DNA from: Lenzites betulinus
Lineage: Eukaryota; Basidiomycota; Agaricomycetes; Polyporales; Polyporaceae
Length of the DNA stretch: 64,000 nt
Assembly: GCA_022264855.1 (NCBI GenBank)
Contig: JABYQU010000037.1
Coordinates: forward strand, 1 to 64,000
Direction of reading: 5' to 3'
The notes beneath the pieces are model-generated. The model was not told the DNA's origin, searched no databases, and saw only the letters and a program-made list of their open reading frames with translations. Position numbers and translations under genes: made by a program. Shown here one piece after another: positions 9,361 to 19,140 of the stretch (the stretch's first letter is position 1; the number at the start of each line of letters is the position of its first letter).

Positions 9361-9773
9361 GCGCCCGCCTTGGGAGTAGAGGGGCTAGGGAGCCCTTGAA
9401 ACTGAGAGGAACCTAGAGGAGACATAGACGCGACCGGAGGAGCGGAACTGGACATAGACGGAACAAAGACGTGAGGCGTGCGCGCGCTATAGGCGTCTTC
9501 ATGGGGTTTTAGAGGCGTAGAGGGAGAAGGGGTTGCGCGCGGTGCGTCTCCATGTGGTTTTTCAAGTTTGTCGAGCAGAGATAGCACCTCTATAGGTAGT
9601 GCGTCGCAGGCAGAGAAATAGAGCGCGGAAAGAGGCAGAGATGGGTCAGGAGTCGGGGTATACGACGTGATGCGCGGCACGCCATCTTCTACAGTGATTA
9701 CGCATGCGATCTCGCCATCCGGAACCTCAAGCAAGGGCTGGCTGTCCAAGGGGATGTCCGGCGTCAGAGGCAC
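9361..9773 (-). pseudogene. gypsy pol linker between protease and reverse transcriptase
   Basis: In this third minus frame, a Pro/Ser/Thr-rich segment beginning PLTPDIPLDSQPLLEV carries on from the protease. The join at about 9780 needs a frameshift, and a second one is needed near 9360 to reach the next fragment. No catalytic motif is expected in this linker. Confidence 0.5.
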
Positions 9774-11118
9774 GAAAGCGCGCGCGCCCGCGCGCGATGG
9801 TGGGCACGGTCGCGATCGTTCCCGTGTTCGGGCACACGATGGTCAGGGTCTGCTCCTCGTTAGTGAAGTTCTTGACAACGCTCTTGGTCAAAACGTCGAA
9901 GGGCCGACCCAGAAGGATGTCGTAGGCTGCATGACGAATGACGTGCACCTGCAGGTACAAGACAATGTCCGCCACTGCGAAAGGCACGTTCCGCACCAAG
10001 CCCAGCGACCGGTCCACGTCTCCATTGGCGGACTGCATGTTAAGGACGATGGTCGGGTCGTAGGCGAGCCGAAGAGCATGGCAGACGTCCTCGGACATGG
10101 CTACGATCTGAGAGCCCGGGTCGATGATTGCCTCGACAAACTCCTTGTTGTCCACCAGGCCGACGATGGAGCGTAACGCGTGAGACTCCTTGGCGACAGT
10201 CAGGACATCGGGGTCGCTACCTGGCTCGAGCCGCTTGAGGTAGACTTCGTAGGGGTCAGGCACCACCACGCCCTCCGGGAGCAGCGGGTCGCCACTACAG
10301 GAGAATAGGGCAGGGTCGTCGGTGTATTCCTCCAAGACCTCCTCGATGGTGGTGCAAGACGCCATCGCAATTACGCGCGTATCATCCGGCGCGCGTCCCT
10401 CGTTGCTACCGCGCGCGTCGACTGGCGCGCGCGAATCGGTAGGGACGCGTTTCGGCGTGACTGCCTCGCGATAGCGCGCGCGAACCTCAGGGGAAATGGA
10501 CAGGAGCTCCTCCGGTGTCAGGGTGAGCGTAGGGGCCTTCATGGAACGCTCGAAGATGTCCTCCGCGAAGCTCGCGCGGTAGACCGGAACTTGGGTCTTG
10601 TAGGCGGTGTCCTTGTCCTTCGGCGGTACGGGCGGCGCACCGAAGTTGCGCACGCGCGGAGGCGCATACGTTGCATCGCGCGCTTTCGCAAAGGGGTGTT
10701 CGCGCGAGGGTTCAGGGGTCGGAGAGGTGTGCGCGGCTATCGGCGCGCGCTGGTGCGGCGGCGGATCGCGCGCGGGGAGGTCCGGCTTAGCAGCCTCGCG
10801 CGCTGCGCGCGCGGCCTCGCCACCCGCTGTGTCCGGGTATACAGGGGGCGCTGGGCCCGCGTCCGGTTGTGGAGCGTTTGCGGGAACCACTGGCCGCCTC
10901 TGGAAGATGCGTGGGGGCCTAGAAGTGATCTCGACCCCGTCGAAGGCCTGCTTGCCTCGCAGCGCGTACAGCTCGCGCTCCAACTGGTCGATGCGCGCGC
11001 CGGTGGACAGTTGGAACGTCGACACATCGATGGGCGCGCTCGGCACGACCTGGAGGACCATCTGGGCAGCGGGGGCCGGAGGGCCCCACCCGACGCCATA
11101 GGATAGCGGCGGTACCAC
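9727..11118 (-). pseudogene. gypsy protease region (retropepsin-like)
   Basis: A 463-codon open stretch. The first ~300 residues are a Pro/Ala/Arg-rich linker. The protease follows with the active-site block AIIDPGSQIVAMS, then YDPTIVLNMQSANG, and the flap-side ILLGRPFDVLTKS with the conserved ILLGRPF pattern. The catalytic Asp sits in D-P-G-S rather than the usual D-T/S-G; from general memory this variant occurs in basidiomycete gypsies, so it is not clear evidence of decay. It overlaps the end of the gag frame in the -1 position, so either a programmed -1 shift or a single indel separates them. Confidence 0.75.
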
Positions 11119-11964
11119 TCGAAGACCCGATCGCGCATAGTGAGCCCAGGAAGGTTGCGCGGGACGAAACTTCCATTAGCTAGGACGATCCTGCCTTCTC
11201 CATTACGCGCGATACGCCCTTCCTTGATATCTTCTTCGGCATGCCTGCAGAAGCGCACCTGACAGCCCGCGTCGCCACAGTAGTGGCAGTAACCACTGTT
11301 AGGCCGGTAGTCGTACTGGTTCTGACCCCCGATAGGGCCACCCGCGGCCGCGCGCTGTGCGGAAGTCATCGCCGCGGGGTTAACACCCTGGGAACTGCTG
11401 CTGGGCCCGCTCTGCTCGACCATGGACTTCGCGAGAAGCTTGAGGAGCGGCGCGAGGTCCTCTACCTTCAGATCGGCGGTACGCGCGCCCGAATTCTGAA
11501 GGGCCTGCGGCGCGGGGGCGGCGGCTGCCGGTAGATTGACCATCGCGCCCGTCAAGACATACTCGGCCGCGCTGAGGACCTTATCCGGGTCGTACGGCTG
11601 GTCTGCTGGCTGATCCGGGAACTTGAGCTGCAACCGGTTCCTGACCTGCGCGCGAAGGGGCTCGCTGATGCCTTCCATGAAGAGACGGTCGCGCTCGGTG
11701 AGGCTGTAGACTCCGGACTTGATGAGGCTTGCGGTGATCGCCTTGAACTCGCGATGGTACTCAGCCATCTCTGCGATAGAGTTGATGACGGCCGCGCCGC
11801 GTCGGAGCGCGAGCGCTTGGGCATCCCGCACGAAGTAGGCCTTAACGACCCCTGCGCCCGGGTAGAGTTGGATGAGCGCGGCCTTGAATTCGGCGTACGT
11901 GGCCACCCCCTCCGACTCGGGCAATGCCTCCGCCAAGTCTGCGACGTCGATGGGAAGGTACCGA
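11119..11964 (-). pseudogene. gypsy gag, 3' part (capsid and zinc knuckle)
   Basis: This resumes gag immediately after the hAT insertion. The region 11964 to about 11350 encodes a helical capsid-like segment (DVADLAEALPESEG, FKAALIQLYPG, SLIKSGVYSLTERDRLFMEG). A Cys-rich knuckle CHYCGDAGCQVRFC follows near 11265, with Cys where a His is usual (C-x2-C-x4-C-x4-C). The frame stays open to 10737, but the recognisable sequence moves to the -1 frame near 11110. Gag packages element RNA; this copy is split in two and cannot make an intact product. Confidence 0.8.
11957..11964. repeat. 8-bp target-site duplication, left copy (GGTACCGA)
   Basis: GGTACCGA directly precedes the left hAT terminus and is repeated at 16795-16802. 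Eight-base duplications are the hallmark of hAT insertion. Confidence 0.92.
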
Positions 11965-11989
11965 TAGGCAGTGGCGTGGGTATATCCGT

Positions 11990-12150
11990 GGGTGATTTTG
12001 ACAACATCCACACCCATATCCTTGAAACACCCATACCCTTGTATCCATGGGTAATGGGGTTAGGGTTACCCAATCCATGGGTCTACTATCCATGGGTACT
12101 TCACCCAAGAGATGGAAATCCTGCTATCCATGGGTCCATGATGCATTCAA
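11990..12150. repeat. hAT subterminal repeats (ATCCATGGGT)
   Basis: TATCCATGGGT or close variants occur at least four times between 12040 and 12140. Related copies lie near the other end (16685-16775). These are likely transposase-binding sites. The single GGGTTAGGGTT here is telomere-like only by chance. Confidence 0.55.
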
Positions 12151-12302
12151 GCTTATATAGAGATTGCAAGTTTAACTTGGACTGCAGAAGAGTCACTAAA
12201 CATTGCCACTCTTATTGGAATACAACATAACACACTATATACAATGTATATACCAGACTAAACACCATGAAAGAGTTCCTGAATGTTCAAGTTAGACAGG
12301 CT

Positions 12303-12894
12303 TCAACAGATACAGATTAACAAGTTAGAACATACCGGAAATTGTTTATGTGCCCACTCTGATATAGCCAGAAGTTGTCCATTGGACTGGGGAGCCGGGG
12401 TAGGCCTACCAGTATATGCTACAGATATTTGAAGAGCGAGGAAGTCTTGCCAAACTGCCCTTGTAGTGCCGGGAACTTGGAGAAAAGCCCAGACACGAGC
12501 AAAGCTCAGGAGTAGTCGGTACTGCTCCTTATCAAAGCATTCTGTGGGTATGACAAAACTGTCACTCTCGAGGGTATGCACCCAGGTCATGAGCAAGGAC
12601 GGTGGGAGGGCTTGGAAGGTCTCATATGTGGTGGGAAGAGCAAGCTGAACATACTGTAAGTACCGATGGCTGTTATCACTGTATGAGATATACCTCATAT
12701 AGCGCTGCAGCTCTTATATTGCACACCCGTAAGGTGAGAGCATGAATATCAGCGGCTTTGCGGCGATGACTTGTCCATGTGTCTGCGACAAGTTCGATAC
12801 AGACCGGCCCAACGGGGAGAGGCAAGGGCGAGGTCGACACACTCCCACAGAGTGGCAGGAGCTCAGGGGGCGGTGAGGAGCGACGGTTGGTCAT
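12303..12894 (-). CDS. Second gene of the hAT element, unknown function
   Basis: ATG at 12894 (MTNRRSSPPPELL). One intron fits: GTATATC..TTACAG removes about 40 nt near 12660-12700 and joins RAAALYE to YVQLALPTTYETF. The frame then continues to 12303. The product is about 180 residues with a proline-rich start and a helical, Trp- and Leu-containing body (LMTWVHTLESDSF, FARVWAFLQVPG). No family is recognised. It lies downstream of the transposase on the same strand and inside the TIRs, so it travels with the element. It could be an accessory protein or a misread non-coding stretch. Confidence 0.4.
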
Positions 12895-13134
12895 GGGTTT
12901 GTGAAGTCAAGAGCAGGGAGAAAGTACAGCGGTGACGACGGGAACCCAAGCGACGACGGCGAGATGCACAACGGCGACAGCGAGAAGGACTGCGACGACG
13001 AGCGGGGGCAGGCGGCCGGATGGTCAGATAAGAGCCGGTCGCGACGTCGCGCGCTAAACCACCTCCAACGTGGGCCTGACGCCACCGAACTTCAAGCCAC
13101 AAACAAGACAGTATTGTAGTACTATGTACGCCGT

Positions 13135-16100
13135 TCAGCGCGAGCTCAAGATGTCCCCAATATGATCCCATCCATCTTCCATCTCATGGTCAGACTCAGC
13201 GTCATCCAGCTCATCAAGCTTCGAAACAGCCCTGACATCCTCTGCGCGGACGATGTCGAGACGGACCCAGTCCCCCAAACACATCACGGCGCGTGTCGAC
13301 TGTGCGTTCAGGCGGCTGCGGACATGGCTGAGCAGGCGGCGGCCACGGCTGAATGTGCGTTCGACGTCAACAGACGTTGCTAGGATGGGTTGGTTATTAG
13401 CATCACGAAGAAACGGAGAGAGAAATAATTGGGAACGTACCTGGGATAGACAAGTAGTCGAGGGCCATACGTGAGAGACGGGGGTAAAGGGAGCGATGGC
13501 CATGCCACCAGGCGAGAGCGTCCTTGGTGGCCTCAGTGGGCATGCTTAGATACCTAACAAGCTCATCATCGTCGGCGTCCGGCGCGAGCGCAGCGAGTCC
13601 AGGGAGATGATCGAACATGTTTACATCCTGACGAACGTCCTGGTTAGCGACTACAACAGACGAAATATGATCAGAACTCACCGCTGGCAGGACAGCGCGG
13701 TCGGGTGCTTGATCATCAGACCCCGCGGCGGTCAAAGCGTTGTCGTCGCCTTCATTCGACGCATAAGACGCATCGTATTCCTCGCGGACCATGTCGCGCG
13801 CGGTCCTCAGCCACGCGGCGGGCCATCGCGCTTGCTCAAAGTAGCGCATCTTGTGCCCTGGGTGGAGAACTGCAAAGGGAGGGCGCGGCATGATTAGTAG
13901 TGATACAGAAAGAGTTCACACACTTACTCATCGCGATCCTGTATGTCGCCGACATGTCACTGATCTTGTAGTAACGATTGAGGGTTTTCTTCGCCATCCC
14001 GAGGGCGGACTGGATGGCCGGGTGAAGGGAACTGCTAGCGCGGGCGTTGTTGGTGAGGTAGTTATCGATGTGATCCATCGCTGGGATCACCATAGCGAGG
14101 TTGGGGGTGTCCCGGGAGAAGTACAGCGTCGCATCCTTGAAGATCTGGGGCGAGAGACAATCGACAGAGCAAGAGATAGGAGGAAAGCATAGGTTGGGGG
14201 GAGGACGACGTGGTGGGGGGAGGAGAGTGCGACATGGCGGCGGAGGGAGAGTGCGACGTGGCATCCGGGGAAGGTGAACAATGGACCGCGGGTACAGGCG
14301 GCGTGTTCCGAGTTCGTGAGAGTGAAGTCAGTTATAAAAAGAGTGCGTGGGAGGGCACGTACCTTCAGCGTATCGCGTAGCTGCTTGGCCAGCGTCCATT
14401 CCTCGCCGGACAGCTCAAACGGCCGCAATCCCCGCTCTTGCTTCGCGCAGAGAGCCTCGAGGGCGTCGCGATACTTGCACGATACCTCCACCATATCGTA
14501 TGTCGAGTTCCACCGGGTCCTGACGTCGCGAGGAATGAGCCGTTGAGGGAGGTCGAGGTCTTGTAGTATAGCGTTCCAGGACGGCAGGATTTGGGTGGTT
14601 GAGTTCACGATCTTAAACGCCAGCCTGCGCATCTGTCAAACCGTGAGATCCCGAGGGCTTCTCCCGTTGACACCGGGTGCTGACCTTCGTGAGAACCATC
14701 TTCACCGGTCGGACCTCCCTCTCGAAGTCCTCCAACTCCTCCCCCTCCAGCGACGCCACCTCATCGATCCAACTCTCATCGTCGTCCGCGAGGAGCTCGT
14801 CGTCCCCATTCCCCCTCACCTCCCCACTCTCTCTGTTCTCGGCTTGTGCGCGTTCCTCCTCTTCAAGCTCGCGTACTTGGGCCAACAGTTCGCGGACATC
14901 TTCATCTGCTGCCTCTTCAACATCGCCGACCGCCTTCACATCGAATGGGCGAATCAGACTCTTCGCCGACAGGTTGAGGATATGCAAAAAGCACCGCGTC
15001 CGAGCAAACTGTCCGCCGAACGCTGGCAGGAGGCCCGCGAGGTGATCTGTCATCGTGTCGTTATTCGACGCGTTGTCAGCGGTCATGCTGAGTATCTAGG
15101 GAGGCCGGTAAGTAACCTTAAACTGTCGCATTGACACTCAATAACTTACCTTGCTCTCAATCCCGAAGTCCTTGAGCACCTGCGCGAACGCTTCGGCGAG
15201 ATTCATTCCACTGTGCGACTACCCCAAGCCCTGTCAGTTTATGTTTGCAGTTAGATTCATGTTCGAGTACGTACCTTCGCCACCTCAACCAGGTCCAGCA
15301 GCATACGGAGCGGCTGACCGTTCACTTCCAGGTGTACTGTGATCGCGACGAACGCCCGATGGTTCGGCGACGTCCACGCATCCGTGGCGAAGCTAAGGCG
15401 CCCATCATATTCCTACCATGGTGAGCTTTCAGTCTCGATGCCCCCTCGCCACGAAGCACTGCTTACTCATACCTGCAGGAGTCGTGCAATGCGCTTCCGC
15501 GTCCTCGCGAACACAAGCTTGATGTCACGCGAGACGGTCGACGGCGACGGTACGTAGTACCCGGGCCGCCCGGTTTTCATCAGGCTGAGAAAGCCTTCGT
15601 CCTTCACAATGCTGAACGGACGAAGACTTTGACAGACCCATTTCACGATCTCGGCGCTGTTCCCTTCGTATCAGCATGTCAACTGGACCTCACATGGGCG
15701 CTGCTGGACTCACCGGGTCTCATGTCTTGTATGTTGCATGTGGCTGTAAGTGACAGCAGCCTTCCCCTTTCGTGTGAAGTATGTGCTGATGCGACCGGTC
15801 TCCAGTATACTCTTGACGACAACTTCACGGGCCTTCTCAGGGCAGCCGGTCTGCATCGCGCGCTCTACAGCTTCTTCGCCCCAGCACGACTCCGCATGCT
15901 TGCGCATGTTTCCCGTTGAACGGTCGCCCGTATCGAGGTACCGCCGTGTCGTGTAATCGCAGCTACTCTTCGCACACGAGAACACATGCGCGCGTCGTCC
16001 ATTCTTGTAGACAATGTCGACTTCCGGACTGAAGAATGCATAGATAGCGGATGTCCAACGCTTGCGCAGGCGAGCTGTTGACGATGTTGTGAGCGGCTGT

Positions 16101-16471
16101 AGAAGTAGATAGTTGTAGTCCCTACTGAGCTCGGCCTCAGCGTCCTCCTCGACCCCTTCCATGCCCTCTTCGTCGCTCGTGTTAGTGTCGTCACTACTAA
16201 GCTCGATGGGCGCTGTGCGGCCCGTTCCGCTGTCGTCGCCCTCGTCTTCTACTTCCTCAACAGTAGCCTTGCGTGATTTCTTCTTTGGAGGGGCTGCGTC
16301 GTCGCTGCTGGGAGGTATATGTTGTGAGGATGTGTCCTTGGACTTAGCTCGAGTGCTTGCAGGATTGCTGCCCCTGCTCGCTGTTGAGGATGTTTTTCTC
16401 AGGGCTTGTGGTTTGACTGCCTTCGCAGGAGCCTTCGGTTCTTTTGTACGGTTTTTGGTAGACTTGGCCAT
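13135..16471 (-). CDS. hAT transposase (BED finger, DDE, hATC), spliced
   Basis: ATG at 16471 (MAKSTKNRTKEPK), stop at 13135. The N-terminus is basic and acidic low-complexity sequence. A BED-type finger follows (FSCAKSSCDYTTRRYL..H) near 15950, then catalytic-core blocks in separate exons: ATDAWTSPNHRAF near 15380, SMTADNASNNDTM near 15080, RCFLHILNLSAKSL near 14990 and RDVRTRWNSTYDM near 14520. An acidic insert lies at 14700-14900. The C-terminal dimerisation segment reads SVDVERTFSRGRRLLSHVRSRLN near 13360. At least eight short introns separate these blocks. It excises and reinserts DNA with hAT TIRs. I saw no inactivating change, though I did not verify every splice site. Confidence 0.88.
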
Positions 16472-16794
16472 GAGTGTTTACTGTTCAATAAGAGAGACAG
16501 GTGTCCAGTATAGTGAGTTTTTGGTGGATATTTCGGATGCCCGTGTAGATGCTGGATTGCACGGATTGCTGCATAGTTCCATGCCACCAACTCCCACGGT
16601 ATCAAAGCTGCTGTTTGACTATGCTACACAGCCTCAGGAGTTCAATACAACTGCCCAATCCAGGCATGGATATGGGTGTGGATACCCATGGATATGGATT
16701 ACTCAAGGATGATAATATACTGTATCTGTACCCACAATCCATGGGTGAATCCTTTGATGGGTGTAAGGATTATCCATACCCATGCCACTGCCTA

Positions 16795-16802
16795 GGTACC
16801 GA
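16795..16802. repeat. 8-bp target-site duplication, right copy (GGTACCGA)
   Basis: Identical to 11957-11964 and immediately outside the right hAT terminus. Confidence 0.92.
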
Positions 16803-17422
16803 ACGACCCAGCTCTTGCGCTCCACATCGCCATGGGTCGCTGTGCGCTCGAACAAGAACTCCAGGTCCTGGAAGAAGCGGCGGAGCGTTCGAGGGTTCGC
16901 GGGATCGAAAACGGGTGCAGTGCTATGTCCGCGCGCGGGCATGGCTGCGCGCGCGTGTTGCGCGAGCGGTTCCTGATGCTGTTCGTCAGCCATATTGCGC
17001 GCTGGAGGGCTAGGGGAGCGCGCGCTTTCAGAAGTGCTTAGCGGTGTAGGGACGGCGGATTCGAGAATGTCCCGCTCTGAAGATGCTGGCAGCGCGGTAG
17101 TGGAGATGGTACGGCGCGAATGACGTAGGTTCGTAGGGAAGTCGAAGTCCGAAGGTGGGGATGGGGGAACCTCTGGTGAGGAAGGCGCCGAGTCTTCTCG
17201 AGGGAGGGCCTGGGCCAACTCTTGGAACCACGTGGTGGTGGGATTCGAACGCAGGCGCCGAGCGCTGTAGCTGAGGAAGAGGGAAAGGGACTCGACGACG
17301 GTGTGGAGGTCTTGAGGGGTGCACTGGCTGTATCCGATGGCGAGTAACTCGCGCAAGGCACTGTCGAGCAGTTCCGCCGCTAGGTCGGACGCCGTTGTAG
17401 CAGCGCGCGCGCGCAGTCGGCT
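16795..17422 (-). pseudogene. gypsy gag, 5' part
   Basis: Open frame from just after a TAG at 17423-17425 down to the hAT duplication at 16795. It begins with a helical segment (ASDLAAELLDSALRELLAIGYS), continues with a Pro/Ser-rich stretch, and ends with NPRTLRRFFQDLEFLF and a WVVRY block that continues in the 3' gag part at 11964. No ATG lies in frame between the stop and the conserved sequence, so the true start is lost, non-AUG, or reached by splicing. Confidence 0.7.
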
Positions 17423-17462
17423 CTAGGGTGCGTTCCGAAGGTGTAGGTCGAGATCTGAAACC

Positions 17463-17480
17463 CCCTCGCGGTGGGCTCCA
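17463..17480 (-). promoter_or_regulatory. Primer-binding site
   Basis: On the minus strand, three bases after the 5' LTR comes TGGAGCCCACCGCGAGGG. It starts with TGG, complementary to a tRNA CCA end. The priming tRNA cannot be named from here. Confidence 0.65.
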
Positions 17481-17483
17481 AAA

Positions 17484-18353
17484 TGATACGGTAAGAGGTG
17501 CTCTGACGGCCGATAGCCGAGGGGTAGAGGACGTCTAGGTGTGTGATGAAGGGGAGTAAGGTCTCGAGCTCCCTAGGTTCGCTAGTAGACCGGCCCGCGT
17601 ACTGTTCGCGCGCTAGCAGAAGGGAAGCCTCTCGCGCACAAGGCAAGAGCGCGCGCGGACTCGCGCTGTAGAAGGGCGCGCGCGGAGGTAAGCTCGGTAA
17701 CGCAACGCGCGCAGGAATAACGCAACGCTCGCAGTCAGCCGCGGGGCTTCGCAACGCAGTACGCACGCAGTAAAACGCAGGAGAAACAGAATAGACGCAG
17801 TATACGCAACTGACGGTACGCTGTCACAGCGGAGAGGTCTCCAGTCGTCCTGCTTTGAAGGGGGAGCTGTTACACGTCGGGAAGCGCGAGGGACACGTTC
17901 CCAGCAGTTGAGAGAGTGAGGGGTGGATTGTCTGGGGGGTTCGAATGCCCCGAAATGACTATGTACAAGAATGCCCGCAGGCTGAATCAAAACACGTGCT
18001 ACCATACGGAAGATAAGCGGAAACCGGGCCCGGGATGCCTCGCGCGCCGGGCGCACTCGCCGCGCGCGATCCGACTCTTCGCGCGCCTCGTGCGCGCGCC
18101 ACTGATGCGCCCCGCGGACCCGCGCGCGCGAGCAGCTAGGGCAGAGGGCTCTGGATAGCGACAGGCATCGCGCGCGCCGTGGTGAAGTGCCCCGCGCGCA
18201 CCTTGACCTTGCGCGCGATGGGCTACGCGCACTGCGCGCGCGACGTAGGGGGTACCGAGGTGTGCGGTGGGCTCTGCGCGCGCTGTGGTTGGCGTGCGCG
18301 CGCAAGGGTGGAAAAGGAGGGTTTCTGGCCTGGAACGCCTGTGGAGCGTATCA
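17484..18353 (-). repeat. 5' LTR of the gypsy element
   Basis: 870 bp, TGATACGG..GCGTATCA, same orientation as 4744-5613 and about 95% identical by eye. It should contain the element promoter. On its outer side it abuts the 5'-truncated LINE-2, and its last 58 codons are by chance open in the same frame as LINE-2 ORF A. Confidence 0.93.
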
Positions 18354-19102
18354 GCGTCCTGGTCCCTGAAACCCCGCCCTCCTCCAGTGGGGAAGAATGC
18401 GGAATCCCCATCAGCAAAGGGAAAGGCCGCGCTCTGTACAACACTGGGAGCATTCCGACGACCCCGGACCGCCCGGAGCTCTCCACGGTAGTGTCGGCGG
18501 CGTCGTCGATCAGGGACTGGGCTGAGCCGGAGCCGCTCCCGCTGGACTCTGTACGTGGCCTTGCGGTCGTGGTAAACGGCGTTGCCTACGATGGAGGATG
18601 CGACGGGGCTGAAGGATACCTTGGTGACGTCGAGGATGGTCGAGACGCCAGTGACCCCGACCGCCCGAACCGAAAGAGGGTGCGCGTAGACCGATCCCCC
18701 TCCCCCCGTCCTGGGCCAGCTGTTGTCAAGCGACGCGGACGGCCGATGCTCAGCTCCAAGGTAGGCCCGAAAAGACCCCAAGCTGGCCCACCCTGTGCGG
18801 CACCTGACGGGCCGCCCTCGCTAGCTCGCCCGGGCCACATAGTAGAGCTCGCCCACGACAAACTTGTCGCGCTCGTAACGGCGATGGAAGAGAGCCAGAG
18901 GAGCGGAAGTGATAGCATTGGAGGAAGCTGGTTCGGAGTGGTTGGAAGTGACAGTGAGGCAAGCAAGGTTGGCAGAACCGCGTGTATAACTGAGGCCTCA
19001 GCATCCACGATCGAGAACTCGGAATACTGGTCGGAAGTGGACTCCCCTCCGTCGAACGAGGTCCTCGACAAGATTCCCGGGCGTAAGTCCCTGTGTAATT
19101 AA
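18354..19102 (+). CDS. LINE-2 ORF A, 5' partial
   Basis: Open from the LTR junction to a TAA at 19100-19102. It includes a basic, nuclear-localisation-like stretch NRKRVRVDRSPSPRPGP followed by KRRGRPM, which has the core of an AT-hook (R-G-R-P), and a short amphipathic segment IVELAHDKLVALVTAMEES. The rest is Pro/Ser-rich and acidic. It ends 38 nt before the MDID start of ORF1, in a different frame. Without the native 5' end it is unclear whether this is an independent ORF or part of a longer first ORF. Confidence 0.55.
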
Positions 19103-19140
19103 ACAAGAGCTCGTGTAATTAACTATGTACAGTTGGTCCA

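Larger units (their letters stand above)
11965..16794 (-). mobile_element. hAT DNA transposon inserted in gag
   Basis: 4,830 bp with 19-bp terminal inverted repeats TAGGCAGTGGCRTGGGTAT (11965-11983 and 16776-16794, one mismatch) and the flanking duplication GGTACCGA. It carries a spliced transposase gene and a second small gene, both on the minus strand. Removing the element and one duplication puts the two gag halves back in frame, so gag was read through here before insertion. Near both ends ATCCATGGGT is repeated several times. The ends, duplication and transposase frame appear sound, so it may be, or recently have been, active. Confidence 0.93.
4744..18353 (-). mobile_element. Ty3/gypsy LTR retrotransposon remnant, composite, with nested elements
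   Basis: Two 870-bp LTRs in the same orientation bound this interval, with a primer-binding site inside the right LTR and a polypurine tract inside the left one, so the element reads on the minus strand. Gag and retropepsin-like protease regions are present. Reverse transcriptase, RNase H and integrase are missing. A hAT transposon (11965-16794) interrupts gag, and a palindrome (6143-8945) joins the start of pol to the antisense frame next to the 3' LTR. The element cannot move on its own. The 5 bp next to the left LTR (CCCGT) and right LTR (GCGTC) differ, so there is no target-site duplication. Confidence 0.88.

Noticed and set aside
12050..12070. Telomere-like GGGTTAGGGTT inside the hAT, and CCCTAACCCTAA near 63308
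   Set aside because: Only one or two units each, not an array; insufficient for an interstitial telomere or chromosome end.
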